Shown: positions 15,589 through 27,167, counted from the first letter of the stretch. The stretch: DNA of 33,438 nt from Terriglobia bacterium (GCA_020073205.1 JAIQFR010000044.1:1-33438), one strand, 5' to 3'. Numbers and translations are program-made. Notes: a model not told the origin generated them from the letters alone.

Positions 15589-16307
15589 TGGACGGACCGT
15601 TCTCGAACGAGCGCCCGCGACGATTCGACACGGTGCTCTTCGACGCCGGCGGCGTGCTGCTGGATCTCGATTACGCGTACCTGAAGCGGCTCCTCGAGGC
15701 GCGCCGCCTCGAGGCCACGGAGGACGCGCTGGAACGCGCCGAGGCGATCGCGCGCACCGCGATCGACCGCCACGTGCGAGAGGGCGGCTCCTCGGGAGAC
15801 GCCTGGCGGGACTACTTCAGGGTCATCTTCGGCCGGGTCGGCGCCCCGCCCTCGCTCCACGAGGAGCTGATCGACGCGCTGTGGGAGGCGCACCAGCGCG
15901 TGGGGCTTTGGACGGTTCCGGTGCGGGGCGCCGTGGACATCGTGTCGCGCCTTCACGGGGCCGGCTTCCGCATCGGGGTCGTCAGCAACGCGGAGGGTCG
16001 GGTTGAGCGGGACCTGGCGTCGGCGGGATTCGCCGGGATCCTCGACGCCGTGGTGGACTCCCACGTCGTCGGCGTTGCCAAGCCGGACCCGCGGATCTTC
16101 GCGATCGCGCTGGAGCGGCTCCGCGCGCGACCCGACACCGCGGTGTTCGTCGGGGACGTTCCCGCCGTCGACGTCGTCGGAGCGCGCGCCGCGGGGATCG
16201 CGCCCGTGCTCCTCGACCGTCACGATCTCTACCCGACCGCGGACGCCCCACGCCTCCGCTCGCTCGACGACCTCCCGGGATGGCTCGAGGGCGAGGCACC
16301 GGCCTAG
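15588..16307 (+). CDS. HAD-superfamily hydrolase
   Basis: A 239-residue haloacid-dehalogenase-type phosphatase with all four motifs: I, FDAGGVLLDLD with the nucleophile aspartate first; II, VVSNAEG; III, the lysine in VAKPDPRIF; IV, FVGDVPAVDVVGARAAG. The second acidic residue of motif I is glycine, as also seen in YihX-type members, so this alone does not argue against activity. The helical cap lies between motifs I and II (about 30-100). Start ATG 15588 overlaps the previous stop by one base. The stop TAG shares the tetramer CTAG with the stop of the convergent membrane protein. The substrate is unknown; most relatives are small-metabolite phosphatases. Confidence 0.88.
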   Translation: MDGPFSNERPRRFDTVLFDAGGVLLDLDYAYLKRLLEARRLEATEDALERAEAIARTAIDRHVREGGSSGDAWRDYFRVIFGRVGAPPSLHEELIDALWEAHQRVGLWTVPVRGAVDIVSRLHGAGFRIGVVSNAEGRVERDLASAGFAGILDAVVDSHVVGVAKPDPRIFAIALERLRARPDTAVFVGDVPAVDVVGARAAGIAPVLLDRHDLYPTADAPRLRSLDDLPGWLEGEAPA

Positions 16308-18172
16308 CGCCCGCCGTCGAGCTCGGCGAGACTCCTCCTCGCCCGTCCTCGGACCGCCCCCGGCAGGTCCGGCCTCGACAGGAGCCCGCGGTAGATCGCC
16401 GCGGCGCCCGCCCGGTCGCCCCGGATCTCGCGGAGGAGTGCATTGGACAGCAGCCCGGGGATGCTCAGAGGATCCTCCGCCGCGACGCTGGCCAGGACCT
16501 CGCGCGCCTCGTCGATCCTGCCGGCCGAGAGGAGCGCACGCCGGCGGTCGACCCGAAACGCGCGGTCGCCCGGGTCGAGACGGGCGCCGGCGGCGTACGC
16601 CTCGAGAGCCGCCGCGGTTCGCCCCTCCTGCTCCAAGAGTCCCGCGAGCGCCTTGAACGGCTTCGGGTTCGCCGGCGAAAGCTCCGACGCGCGCCGAAGG
16701 TGCTCCATCGCCGGGCGCCGCTCCCCCCGGGCGGCGAGGAGGAGGGCATAGTCGTAGTGCATCTGGGCGTAGTCGGGGTAGATCGCGAGCGCCGCCTCGT
16801 AGTGCCGCGCCGCCTCCTCGGTCCTTCCGGCCGCGTGCAACGCGATCGCCGCGCCGGCGTGGAGCTTCGCCGACCGCGGCTCCACCTCGACGTCGCGGAG
16901 GGCGAGGGTGGCGTTGTCCGAGAAGGCGGGCACGCGCATCCAGGTGCGGACCGCGAGCGCCACCAGGAAGATGGCGGTGACCGCGGGCACGAGGGCGCGG
17001 CGCGCCCCGCAGTCTCTTGCGCCCCGCACCCGCTCGAACGCCCATCCCGCGAGCAGGCACGGCCCGAGCAAGGGAAGATAGGCCAAGCGCTCGGCCATCA
17101 CCGTCCCGGTCGGGAACACGAAGTTGGAGACCGGCAGCAGGAAGACGAGCCAGGCGCCGATCGAGACCGCCAGCGTCCGTGAGCGGCGGAGCGCCAGGAA
17201 CAGCGCCGCGAGGAGCGCCGCGATCAGCAGGAGACCGGCGAGGAACCTCGGATCCGCCGGGGACGAGACCACCGGGATCGCATCGAAGGAATGGTCGGAC
17301 GAGAGTCGGGCCGGCCAGATCACGAGCGCGGCATAGCGCACCAGCACCCACGGCGCGGTGAGGAGGCGGGGGACGGCCCCAAGGGCCGCCGCAGGGTTGT
17401 CGAGAAACGCCGCGTCCTCGGCGCCGCTGAGCCCTCCCAGCGCGTGCGCCCTCAGGACGAGGTCCACGCCGACCGCGACGAGAAAGCCGGCGTACGAGGC
17501 CAGGGAGAACGGCGCGAGCCGGGACCGCGGGCGCTCGCGCCGGCGAGCCGCGTCGTCCAGGGCGATCAGCAACGGCGCCGCGATTGCACCCTCCTTCGAG
17601 AGGATCGCCGCGAGGTACCAGAAGGACGCGAGGGCGGCCCAGGCGGCGCGGGCCGCCCTCGCCGCGGAATCCGCCGATCGCCGGTGGCAGAGCCAGGCGC
17701 AAAGCACTCCGGTCGCCGCGAGGATCTCGGCGCGGCCGGCGACGTTCGCGACGGCCTCGGCATGCAGCGGGTGGACCGCGAAGACGAGGCCCGCCACCGT
17801 GGCGCCCCGCGTCTCGAGCCCCGCCCGGCGCGCCACGAGCCAGGTCAGGAACGCGACCATCGCGTTGAGGAGCACGTTCAGGAGATGGAAGCCGGCCGGA
17901 CCCGGGCCGGTGAGCGCCAGGTTGATCGCGTACGAGGAGATCGTCACCGGGCGGTAGAGCCCCGACTCCCCACCTCGCCCCGGCCAGTAGGGCCTGGCGA
18001 AGAGCGCCGGAACCCCCGAAAGCGAGCGGATGTCGGGGTTGTCCCGAACGACGGGAAGATCGTCGAGCGCGAACCCGTTTCGGCACGCGCCCAGGTAGAC
18101 CGCGAACGCCGCCACGGCGACGAGCGACGGGAGAAGGAGCGCTCTCCTCAGCCGGTCCACCCGGGAGGTCAC
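16304..18172 (-). CDS. TMTC-like integral membrane protein with C-terminal TPR repeats
   Basis: GTG 18172 (behind GGAGGGG) starts 43 bases after the upstream stop and gives 622 residues; the open frame before it overlaps the previous gene and lacks homology-like sequence. Residues about 10-400 form roughly ten membrane helices with signatures of the TMTC / GT-C glycosyltransferase-like group: FALDDLPVVRDNPDI in the first loop (acidic pair DD), LYRPVTISSYAINLAL, FHLLNVLLNA, HPLHAEAVANVAGRAEIL and LSKEGA. About 430-615 are four to five TPR units (AARHYEAALAIYPDYAQMH, PAMEHLRRASELSP). Eukaryotic TMTC proteins are O-mannosyltransferases; the bacterial relatives are uncharacterised, so a protein glycosyltransferase role is inference. 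It follows the outer-membrane protein gene on the same strand. Confidence 0.82.
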   Translation of the reverse strand: MTSRVDRLRRALLLPSLVAVAAFAVYLGACRNGFALDDLPVVRDNPDIRSLSGVPALFARPYWPGRGGESGLYRPVTISSYAINLALTGPGPAGFHLLNVLLNAMVAFLTWLVARRAGLETRGATVAGLVFAVHPLHAEAVANVAGRAEILAATGVLCAWLCHRRSADSAARAARAAWAALASFWYLAAILSKEGAIAAPLLIALDDAARRRERPRSRLAPFSLASYAGFLVAVGVDLVLRAHALGGLSGAEDAAFLDNPAAALGAVPRLLTAPWVLVRYAALVIWPARLSSDHSFDAIPVVSSPADPRFLAGLLLIAALLAALFLALRRSRTLAVSIGAWLVFLLPVSNFVFPTGTVMAERLAYLPLLGPCLLAGWAFERVRGARDCGARRALVPAVTAIFLVALAVRTWMRVPAFSDNATLALRDVEVEPRSAKLHAGAAIALHAAGRTEEAARHYEAALAIYPDYAQMHYDYALLLAARGERRPAMEHLRRASELSPANPKPFKALAGLLEQEGRTAAALEAYAAGARLDPGDRAFRVDRRRALLSAGRIDEAREVLASVAAEDPLSIPGLLSNALLREIRGDRAGAAAIYRGLLSRPDLPGAVRGRARRSLAELDGGR

Positions 18173-18215
18173 GGGCCCCTCCGGGGCGGAGTCCGCGCCC
18201 GGCGGCGCGCGCCGA

Positions 18216-19040
18216 TCAGAACGTGTAGGCGTACCCGACGATGAGCCGGGCGTCCGGCGCCGCGTCGGTGAGCCCGGCGGAGATCGCCGCCCGGATGATC
18301 CCACGGTTCAGCGGGCGCCAGTTGACCCCGAACAGGAGGCGGAAGTCCGAGTCCGACTGTTGCCGGAAACGCTCGGACTCCATGTTCGCCTCGCCGACCA
18401 GGCCGACCTGGTCGGAGACCGGGAAGATGACTCCGGCGCCGAGGACGGCCGACGTCTTCCCTTCAATGCGCGCGCCCTCGATATGACCGTCGCCGTTCAT
18501 GCGAAGCCCGAGGTGAGCGGAGAAGATCGCCTCAGGAAGGCGGTAGCGCATCGCTCCGAATCCCTCGATCGAGAAGGCGTCGTAGCCGAGCCCCGCAGTA
18601 TCGTCTCCCGTCGGGACCGTCGCGAGGCCTCCCACCGCGAACTCCGCGCGACCGGCGGCGGTCCCCAGGTGCCATTTCCCCCACACGTCGAGGTCCGTGG
18701 CGCCTGAGCCGTCCGGAATGTCGTCGTCGGCGGACGTCTTGCCGAAACCGACGTGTCCACCCACTTCGAGCTGGGTGACCGGCCTGAAGGCGGCGGTCAG
18801 CGTCAACGCGGTCACGTCGACGTGTTCGTAGCTGGCGAAGTCCAGGCTCCCCTCCCACCACTGATTCGGGACGATGGTGGCATCCTCCGCGAACGCCTGG
18901 AACAGGCGATCATCGCTGGTTATCGGCTTCGCGGCGCCCGCGGGGCCGGCGGCGCTGGCTCCGGCGGCAAGCATTAGGGCGAGAACGAGCGCCGACACGG
19001 CGGGAAGCGCACTCCTGCACTTGCGCGGCTCGAGCCTCAT
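18216..19040 (-). CDS. Outer-membrane beta-barrel protein
   Basis: ATG 19040, with GGAGGAGG upstream, gives 274 residues. A signal peptide (MRLEPRKC ... LMLAAGASAAG) is followed by alternating amphipathic strands: VDVTALTLTAAFRP, LEVGGHVGFGKTSADD, TDLDVWGKWHLG, RAEFAVGGLATVPTGDD, AIFSAHLGLRMNG and FRLLFGVNWRP. It ends VGYAYTF, the terminal aromatic residue expected of a BAM-assembled barrel. The pattern VPTGDD resembles the phenol-degradation MetA-like / transporter barrel families. Function unknown; channel or structural. It has a strong promoter of its own and is probably cotranscribed with the TMTC-like gene 43 bases downstream. Confidence 0.78.
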   Translation of the reverse strand: MRLEPRKCRSALPAVSALVLALMLAAGASAAGPAGAAKPITSDDRLFQAFAEDATIVPNQWWEGSLDFASYEHVDVTALTLTAAFRPVTQLEVGGHVGFGKTSADDDIPDGSGATDLDVWGKWHLGTAAGRAEFAVGGLATVPTGDDTAGLGYDAFSIEGFGAMRYRLPEAIFSAHLGLRMNGDGHIEGARIEGKTSAVLGAGVIFPVSDQVGLVGEANMESERFRQQSDSDFRLLFGVNWRPLNRGIIRAAISAGLTDAAPDARLIVGYAYTF

Positions 19041-19137
19041 AGCGAGATTCCCTCCTCCGTAGGGCCCGATCCGGGCCTCGTTGACGACTGCCGGGCACGC
19101 CGCATGTCTCCGCGACCCGCCCGTCATGTTGGCGGCC

Positions 19138-19166
19138 ATTGTGTGTGCGGGGCCGCTCATTGTCAA
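19138..19166 (-). promoter_or_regulatory. Strong sigma70-type promoter of the beta-barrel gene
   Basis: On the minus strand a perfect TTGACA (19161-19166), 17 bases, then CACAAT (19138-19143). This leaves a leader of about 90 bases to ATG 19040. It lies in the 306-base divergent gap 19041-19346, which otherwise holds only an AT-richer patch near 19245-19282 in front of the Rrf2 gene. Confidence 0.65.
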
Positions 19167-19249
19167 CTGCAAGACGCGCGCCCATGCGCGAGTGCCCGCA
19201 GTGGGAGCGAACTAGCGCGCATCTCACGCGGCCCACGCCGGAAGGTACT

Positions 19250-19262
19250 GGTATAAGTTACC
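19250..19262. repeat. Small dyad GGTA-N5-TACC in front of the Rrf2 gene
   Basis: GGTATAAGTTACC lies in an AT-rich island about 85 bases before the Rrf2 start, with a second dyad GAAT-N9-ATTC at 19263-19279. Rrf2 regulators often bind and control their own promoter, so this could be its operator, but the arms are short. Confidence 0.35.
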
Positions 19263-19346
19263 GAATTGGTGTAGTATTCGGACCCAAAGCCCCTGGCACG
19301 TCTTCTGCGAGGCGTGTCCCCGGGACGAATCGAAAGGAGGCCCGCC

Positions 19347-19865
19347 ATCGGACTGCGACTAACGAATGCCGGCGACTATGCCATCCGGGGCATGATCCAT
19401 ATCGCTTCCACGGCCGACGGCGTGGTGTCGTTGCGCAGCGACATCGCCGAGGCGCAGGGGATTCCTCCGAGCTTCATGGCGAAGATCCTCCGCAGTCTCG
19501 TGCGGGCTCGCCTGCTCCGCTCTTCCCGCGGGGTCCACGGAGGCTTCGCGCTGGCCAGGGCCGCTTCGCGCATCACGCTGCTGGACGTCGTCGAGGCGAT
19601 CGAGGGACCGCTGTCGCTGACCAACTGCACCCCCGATCCGGCGGGGTGCGCGCGATCGGACGACTGCCCGGCGACCTCGGTCTGGCTCGAAGTGCAGCAG
19701 AAGATGGCGGAGGTCCTGAATAGCACGACGCTCGAGAGCCTGACCCTGGTGCACAAGCGCACCGCACGGCCGGCGGTTGCCCACGGAAGCGACGGGGACC
19801 GCAGGTCACACGGACGCGATCACTCGGGCAAGGCGCTCGGCGACCTCGCCAGCCACCGCCGATAG
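19347..19865 (+). CDS. Rrf2-family transcriptional regulator, Fe-S cluster type
   Basis: The family N-terminus (GLRLTNAGDYAIRGMIHIA) begins at an ATC codon, 19347-19349, placed 6 bases after a perfect AAGGAGG (19334-19340). No ATG, GTG or TTG is nearby; GTG 19314 would add 11 unrelated residues and lacks spacing. I therefore place the start at ATC, with caution. The 172-residue product has the winged helix (IPPSFMAKILRSLVRARLL) and wing (GVHGGFALAR). Three cysteines in NCTPDPAGCARSDDC (C-x6-C-x5-C) match the iron-sulfur ligands of IscR/NsrR-type members, so it probably senses NO, redox state or Fe-S supply. The last 20 codons overlap the end of the convergent DUF302 gene. Confidence 0.85.
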   Translation: MGLRLTNAGDYAIRGMIHIASTADGVVSLRSDIAEAQGIPPSFMAKILRSLVRARLLRSSRGVHGGFALARAASRITLLDVVEAIEGPLSLTNCTPDPAGCARSDDCPATSVWLEVQQKMAEVLNSTTLESLTLVHKRTARPAVAHGSDGDRRSHGRDHSGKALGDLASHRR

Positions 19866-20192
19866 ATCGGCCTCGGGAAAGAGGGAGGCCATCGCGGTCG
19901 CGTTGACCGCCTCGATTCTCGTATGCCCTGGATCGGTCTGCCGCACCACCACGTTGCACGGGAGCATGAGCCCGATGGCGGGCGCGGCCTCGAGCGCGCG
20001 GTGCGCCAGCGGTGGGTTGCACGCGCCGAGGATCACGAACGGTGTGAAGTCCACTCCCAGCTTCTCCTTCAGGGTGGCCTTCACGTCGATCCGGGTAAGG
20101 ATGCCGAAGCCCTCCTTCTTGAGCGCTTCCTCCACCTTCGCGAGGGCGACGTCGTAGGGCAGGTCCACGGTCTTGCCGATCCCGATGTCCAT
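19806..20192 (-). CDS. DUF302-family protein
   Basis: ATG 20192 with AGGAGGG directly upstream gives 128 residues. The DUF302 pattern is complete: LPYDVALAKVEEALKKEGFG at the start, IDVKATLKEKLG, then FVILGACNPPLAHRALE, LMLPCNVVVRQ and a helical end. No signal peptide, so cytoplasmic. DUF302 proteins are small dimers often found near sulfur-oxidation and redox genes; their biochemical role is not established. It is the last gene of the minus-strand group sigma / anti-sigma / DUF2892 / DUF302 and starts 8 bases after the DUF2892 stop. Its 3' end overlaps the Rrf2 gene by 60 bases, tail to tail, so antisense interference is possible. Confidence 0.88.
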   Translation of the reverse strand: MDIGIGKTVDLPYDVALAKVEEALKKEGFGILTRIDVKATLKEKLGVDFTPFVILGACNPPLAHRALEAAPAIGLMLPCNVVVRQTDPGHTRIEAVNATAMASLFPEADLSAVAGEVAERLARVIASV

Positions 20193-20200
20193 GGGCCCTC

Positions 20201-20392
20201 CTAGTCCTCCCGCACGCCCGCCGTTCGAAGGATCCAGATCATCGGACACCAGCCGCTGAACGCGGACTGGAACAGATTGAGCCCGACGAACGCCGTGAAG
20301 AGGTAGAACCACGGGCTCACGAACGCGCCGAGAGCGACGGACAGCACCACGAACAGACCCGCGATCATCCTGAGCCGGGCGTTGATTCCCAT
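20201..20392 (-). CDS. DUF2892 inner-membrane protein
   Basis: A 63-residue protein from ATG 20392, beginning MGINARLRMIAGLFVVLS. It has two membrane helices (about 8-24 and 26-44) joined by SPWFYLF, with the conserved GLNLFQSAFSGWCPM and a short polar tail, as in the DUF2892 / YgaP-transmembrane family. That family is often fused or adjacent to rhodanese domains and sulfur-handling genes; the Cys-Pro of GWCPM is typical. The frame is open upstream to 20470, but family homology begins at MGIN. It is tightly followed by the DUF302 gene and lies 99 bases after the anti-sigma gene. Confidence 0.85.
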   Translation of the reverse strand: MGINARLRMIAGLFVVLSVALGAFVSPWFYLFTAFVGLNLFQSAFSGWCPMIWILRTAGVRED

Positions 20393-20491
20393 CGCGTTCC
20401 CCTTTCCTCGGGGCCGCCCGCGGGGCCCCACTCGCACCCGGAGATGCAGCACCGGGGAGCGAGGATACACGGGGCGGGACGCGCGGCCCCG

Positions 20492-20752
20492 TCAGCGTCG
20501 CCCGTGGAACTTCTCGTACGCCTCGGCACAGGACCGCTTGACGTCCTCCGGAAGGCGGGGCTGCGGCAGGCTCCCGATCTGGGCCACCGTGTTCCGGAGC
20601 GATCGAAGGAACGCGACGCACGGCTCGCAGTCGGCCATGTGGCTCTCGATCTCGGCGCACGCCGCCTCGTCCAGCTCGTCGTCGAGGTACTCCGAGAGCC
20701 GCGCCAGCAACTCCCGGCACGCCTCGGAGCCGTGCTCGTGCGCGCCGGTCAT
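20492..20752 (-). CDS. Zinc-finger anti-sigma factor (zf-HC2)
   Basis: This 86-residue protein shows the zinc-binding anti-sigma signature H-x3-C-x2-C in SHMADCEPC, preceded by the helix LLARLSEYLDDELDEAAC, and a C-terminal helix that would grip the sigma factor. There is no membrane segment, so it is a soluble, probably redox- or thiol-responsive form like RsrA/ChrR. Its ATG overlaps the sigma stop by four bases (ATGA), the usual translationally coupled arrangement that keeps the two in balance. Confidence 0.88.
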   Translation of the reverse strand: MTGAHEHGSEACRELLARLSEYLDDELDEAACAEIESHMADCEPCVAFLRSLRNTVAQIGSLPQPRLPEDVKRSCAEAYEKFHGRR

Positions 20753-21360
20753 GCCTTTCTCCGGCCCGCGGCGTCGCCGGCCAGCGCGGCTTCGAGCCGC
20801 TGTCTCACCATGAGCCGAGCCCGGTGGAGCCTCATCTTCACCGTGGTCACCGGAAGCGACAGCGCCTCCGCGGTCTCCTCGATCGACAGGTGCTCCATGT
20901 CGCGCATGACCAGTACGATGCGATAGTGGGGCGGAAGGTCACCGATCGCGGCCTGCACCCGCTCCCTCAGGCGGGTCCTCTCGAGACTCTCGTCCGGGAG
21001 CGCGCCCGGATCCGGGATCTCGATTCCCGTCCCTTCGCCCAGACGCGGAGCCAGCTCTTCCAGCGACAGCTCCCGGGCCGGTTCGAACTTCCCCTTGCGC
21101 CGCTTCATCAGGCACGCGTTGGACGCCACACGGTAGAGCCATGAGCGGAGCGCTTCGGGATGCTCGAGACCCTTGAGCGACAGGTAGGCCTGAAGCAGCG
21201 TGTCCTGCGCGACGTCCCGCGCGTCCTCGGTCTCTCCGCACACACGCCGGCCGAAGCCGTAGATCCGATCGCCGTACGCCGACACGAACTCCTCGAAAGC
21301 CCCAGGCTCGTCGCGGCGAATCCTCGCGAGAAGCGTCGCGTCGTCCGTGGCCGATGCCAT
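20749..21360 (-). CDS. ECF-type RNA polymerase sigma factor
   Basis: ATG 21360, with GGGAGG upstream, gives 203 residues. Region 2 is clear (EEFVSAYGDRIYGFGRRVC, DVAQDTLLQAYLSLKGLE, LRSWLYRVASNAC) and region 4 has LPPHYRIVLVMRDMEHLS followed by the helix-turn-helix IEETAEALSLPVTTVKMRLHRAR. Regions 1.1 and 3 are absent, as in group 4 (ECF) sigmas. It is cotranscribed with its zinc-finger anti-sigma and probably with DUF2892 and DUF302. The TolC/RND operon diverges from it across a 120-base gap and is a natural candidate for its regulon, though I could not pick out a convincing ECF-type promoter motif. Confidence 0.92.
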   Translation of the reverse strand: MASATDDATLLARIRRDEPGAFEEFVSAYGDRIYGFGRRVCGETEDARDVAQDTLLQAYLSLKGLEHPEALRSWLYRVASNACLMKRRKGKFEPARELSLEELAPRLGEGTGIEIPDPGALPDESLERTRLRERVQAAIGDLPPHYRIVLVMRDMEHLSIEETAEALSLPVTTVKMRLHRARLMVRQRLEAALAGDAAGRRKA

Positions 21361-21480
21361 TCGCCCACCTCCCTCCGGAATGGTAACACCCGGAGCCCCC
21401 TGCGGGGCCGCGCCGTATCCCCCGCCCGGTCCGCTGCATCCTGACGGTGGGCGGCGGTCGGCCGCCCGTGGAGGCATCGA

Positions 21481-22827
21481 ATGAAGTCCCGCCCGATCCT
21501 CGCCGGACTCGCGCTGGCGCTTGGCGCCTCCGCGCGGGCCGGCGAGCCCCTGACGCCCGACTCGGCCGTCGCCCTCGCCCTTCTCAACCACCCCGCGCTC
21601 CGAGCGGCGGACCGGGAGGTGGACGCGGCGAGGGCGGACGGAAGGCTGGCGCGCAGCGGATGGCTCCCCCGGGTCGACATCACCGAGGACTGGATGCGGT
21701 CCACGAACCCCGTGTTCGTCTTCGCGTCGAAGCTCGGCCAGCAGAGCTTCGCGATGGCGGACTTCGACCCGGGCGCGCTCAACCACCCCGATCCGTTCAC
21801 CAACGCCGCGACGCGCGCGGTCCTTCGCCAGAACGTGTGGGACGCGGGGCGAACGCGCCTCGCCTCGAAGGCCGCGACCCTGGGGGTCCAGGCCTCTTCG
21901 GACTCCCGCGCCCGGACGCGCGACGAGGTGGCTTTCGGCGCGTTACGCGCGTTCTGGGACGCGGTGCTCGCCGGTCGGACGCTCGAGGTCGCTCGATCCG
22001 CCGAGGAGGCGGCGAAGGCCAACGCGAGTCTCGCGAAGCGGCACGAGGAGGAGGGACTGGCGGTGCCCTCCGACAGGATGTCCGCCGAGGTCCGCCTCGC
22101 CGAGGTGCAAGCCATGAAGATCCGGGCCGAGCAAGGCATTGCCGTCGCCCGGGCGGCGTTGCGGCAGGCGCTGGGCCTCTCGGAGGATCGGGAGTTCGAT
22201 CTCGTCCCTCCCCCGGTCGAGCCCGCCCCCGGGGACGGCGATCCCGAGTCCCGGGTCGCAGAGGCACTCCTCCGCCGTCCCGACCTGCGCTCGCTCGACG
22301 CCCGGCTCCGCCAGGCCGGGATCGGCGAGCGGATCGCGCGCAGCCACCGGCTTCCCGAGATCGGGGTCGGCGCTCAGGTCGAGTGGAACGGGCGGGCGCC
22401 GCTCCCATCGGAAGGGAGCAACTGGACCGCCGGGTTCTCCGTGCGCGTGCCGGTGTTCGACGGCGCCGAGACCGCCGCCCGCGCCGCGCGGGCCCTGGCG
22501 GATCGCGAAAGGGTCCAGGCCCTGCGGGAGGCGATGGCCGAGGGTATCCGGCTGGAGGTGCGCGCCGCCTGGGCGGACCGTAACGCCGCATCGGAGCGGC
22601 TCAAGGTGGCCGAAGCGGCGCTGTCGCAGGCGGAGGAGGCGCTCCGGATCGTGCGCGACCGCTACGACGAGGGGATGGCCGCGATGGTGGAGCTGCTCGG
22701 GGCCGAAGCGGCGCGGACCGCAGCCCAGGGGAGCCGCGCGTCGGCGGCACGCGACCTGGCGCTGGGCACGGCCGCGCTCGACCTCGTCACCGGCCGCGGC
22801 GTCGCCGTGCCGGTGGAAGGTCGTTGA
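21481..22827 (+). CDS. TolC-family outer-membrane efflux protein
   Basis: ATG 21481 has GGAGG 6 bases upstream. The 448-residue product has a signal peptide (cleaved near ARAGEP) and the two repeated coiled-coil/beta units of outer-membrane factors: LTPDSAVALALLNHPALRAADREV and LALGTAALDL mark the edges of the family; long helices such as RTLEVARSAEEAAKANASLAK and AEEALRIVRDRYDEGMAAMV form the periplasmic tunnel. It is the exit duct of a tripartite pump and is the first gene of the operon with the adaptor (one base gap), RND permease, PII-like protein and mini membrane protein. Confidence 0.9.
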   Translation: MKSRPILAGLALALGASARAGEPLTPDSAVALALLNHPALRAADREVDAARADGRLARSGWLPRVDITEDWMRSTNPVFVFASKLGQQSFAMADFDPGALNHPDPFTNAATRAVLRQNVWDAGRTRLASKAATLGVQASSDSRARTRDEVAFGALRAFWDAVLAGRTLEVARSAEEAAKANASLAKRHEEEGLAVPSDRMSAEVRLAEVQAMKIRAEQGIAVARAALRQALGLSEDREFDLVPPPVEPAPGDGDPESRVAEALLRRPDLRSLDARLRQAGIGERIARSHRLPEIGVGAQVEWNGRAPLPSEGSNWTAGFSVRVPVFDGAETAARAARALADRERVQALREAMAEGIRLEVRAAWADRNAASERLKVAEAALSQAEEALRIVRDRYDEGMAAMVELLGAEAARTAAQGSRASAARDLALGTAALDLVTGRGVAVPVEGR

Positions 22828-22828
22828 G

Positions 22829-23973
22829 ATGATCCGCAACCGCGGAGCGAGGGACCCGATGAGGCGGAACGGAACTGGAAAGGCGCGCGTGTCGAAGGGG
22901 AGGCCGGCGCGGGCCGCGGCGGGGGCGCCGATTCTCGCGGCGATCTTGGCCCTGGCGTGCGGCGGAGGGAGCGGGACGGCACGAACGGAGAGCGCCGCTC
23001 CCCTCGCGGCGAAGGCCGCCGCCGTCCTCAAGGTCCCGTGGACCCGGACGCTCGCGGTCGCCGCCGGCGTCGACCCGCTGCGGCGCGCGACGCCGGGGAC
23101 GATCCTGATGGGGCGCGTGGATCGGGTCCTTCGCCGGGAGGGCGACCGGGTCCGCTCCGGCGAGGTCCTCGCTCGGGTCGAGAGCCGGGAGGTCACCGCG
23201 CGGCTCCAGCAGGCCGAGGCGAGCGTCGCCGCCGCGTCGGCCATGGAACGCAACGCGCGGCTCATGAAGGAGCGGATGGAGCGGCTCCTCGCGAAGCAGG
23301 CCGCGACGCAGAAGAACCTGGACGACGCGACCGCGGGGTACGAAGCGGCCGCCGCGAGCCTCAAGGCTGCGGAAGAGGGCGTCGCGACGGCGCGGATGTA
23401 CGTGGCCTACTCGGCGGTCGCGGCGCCGTTCGACGGCGTCGTCGTGGAGAGGCGCGTCGAGGAGGGCGACACCGCGGCACCCGGCATGCCGCTGTTCGTG
23501 GTGGAGGACACCTCGAGGATGAAGGTGGAGGCGCAGGTCCCGGAGACGGCGCTCGTGGGCCGCCGCATCGGAGATCCGGTGGAGATCGAGGTGGACGCGG
23601 CGGGAGGCGGGGTGAGGAGGGCCACGCTGTCCGAGATCCTGCCGGCGGCCGACCCCAGGAGCCGGACCCGCGCGGTCCGGGCGCTGCTCGACAACTCCGA
23701 CGGCGCGCTCCGGTCCGGGATGTTCGCGCGCATGCGCCTCCCTGGCGAGGAGGGGAAGGCGGTCGCGGTCCCCGACACGGCGCTGGTCCGGCGCGGCCCG
23801 CTGACCGGCGTGTTCGTGGTGGAACCGCGGGAGGTGGCGCGTCTCCGATGGGTGACCCTCGGCGAGACGCGAGGCGGCCGGTCCGAGATCCTGACCGGGC
23901 TCTCGGCCGGGGAGAGGATCGTGACGGACCCTCCGGCCGGCCTCGAGGACGGGCGCCGGATCGAGGCGCGGTG

Positions 23974-23974
<1 letters not shown>
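22829..23974 (+). CDS. RND efflux periplasmic adaptor, lipoprotein type
   Basis: ATG 22829 follows the TolC stop by one base and gives 381 residues with lipobox LALAC at C44. GTG 22889 (GGAAAGG upstream) would give a more normal 23-residue lipoprotein signal, so the true start is open. The membrane-fusion-protein layout is complete: a biotinyl-lipoyl half (GRVDRVLRREGDRVRSGEVLARVESREV), a helical hairpin (about 140-200, KERMERLLAKQAATQKNLDD), the second lipoyl half (APFDGVVVERRVEEGDTAAPG), and beta-barrel/proximal domains (GMFARMRLPGEEGKAVAVPDTALV). It links the RND permease to TolC. The stop overlaps the permease start by one base. Confidence 0.9.

Positions 23975-27167
<3,193 letters not shown>

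Noticed and set aside
15291-18086. Minus-strand open frame of 931 codons across the HAD and TMTC-like genes
   Set aside because: Out of frame with the TMTC-like gene and opposite the HAD gene; no recognisable domain.
21395-21420. Small GC hairpin GCCCC-CTGC-GGGGC between the sigma and TolC genes, as a terminator
   Set aside because: It lies upstream of both divergent genes, where no transcript ends, and five G-C pairs arise often by chance at this base composition.
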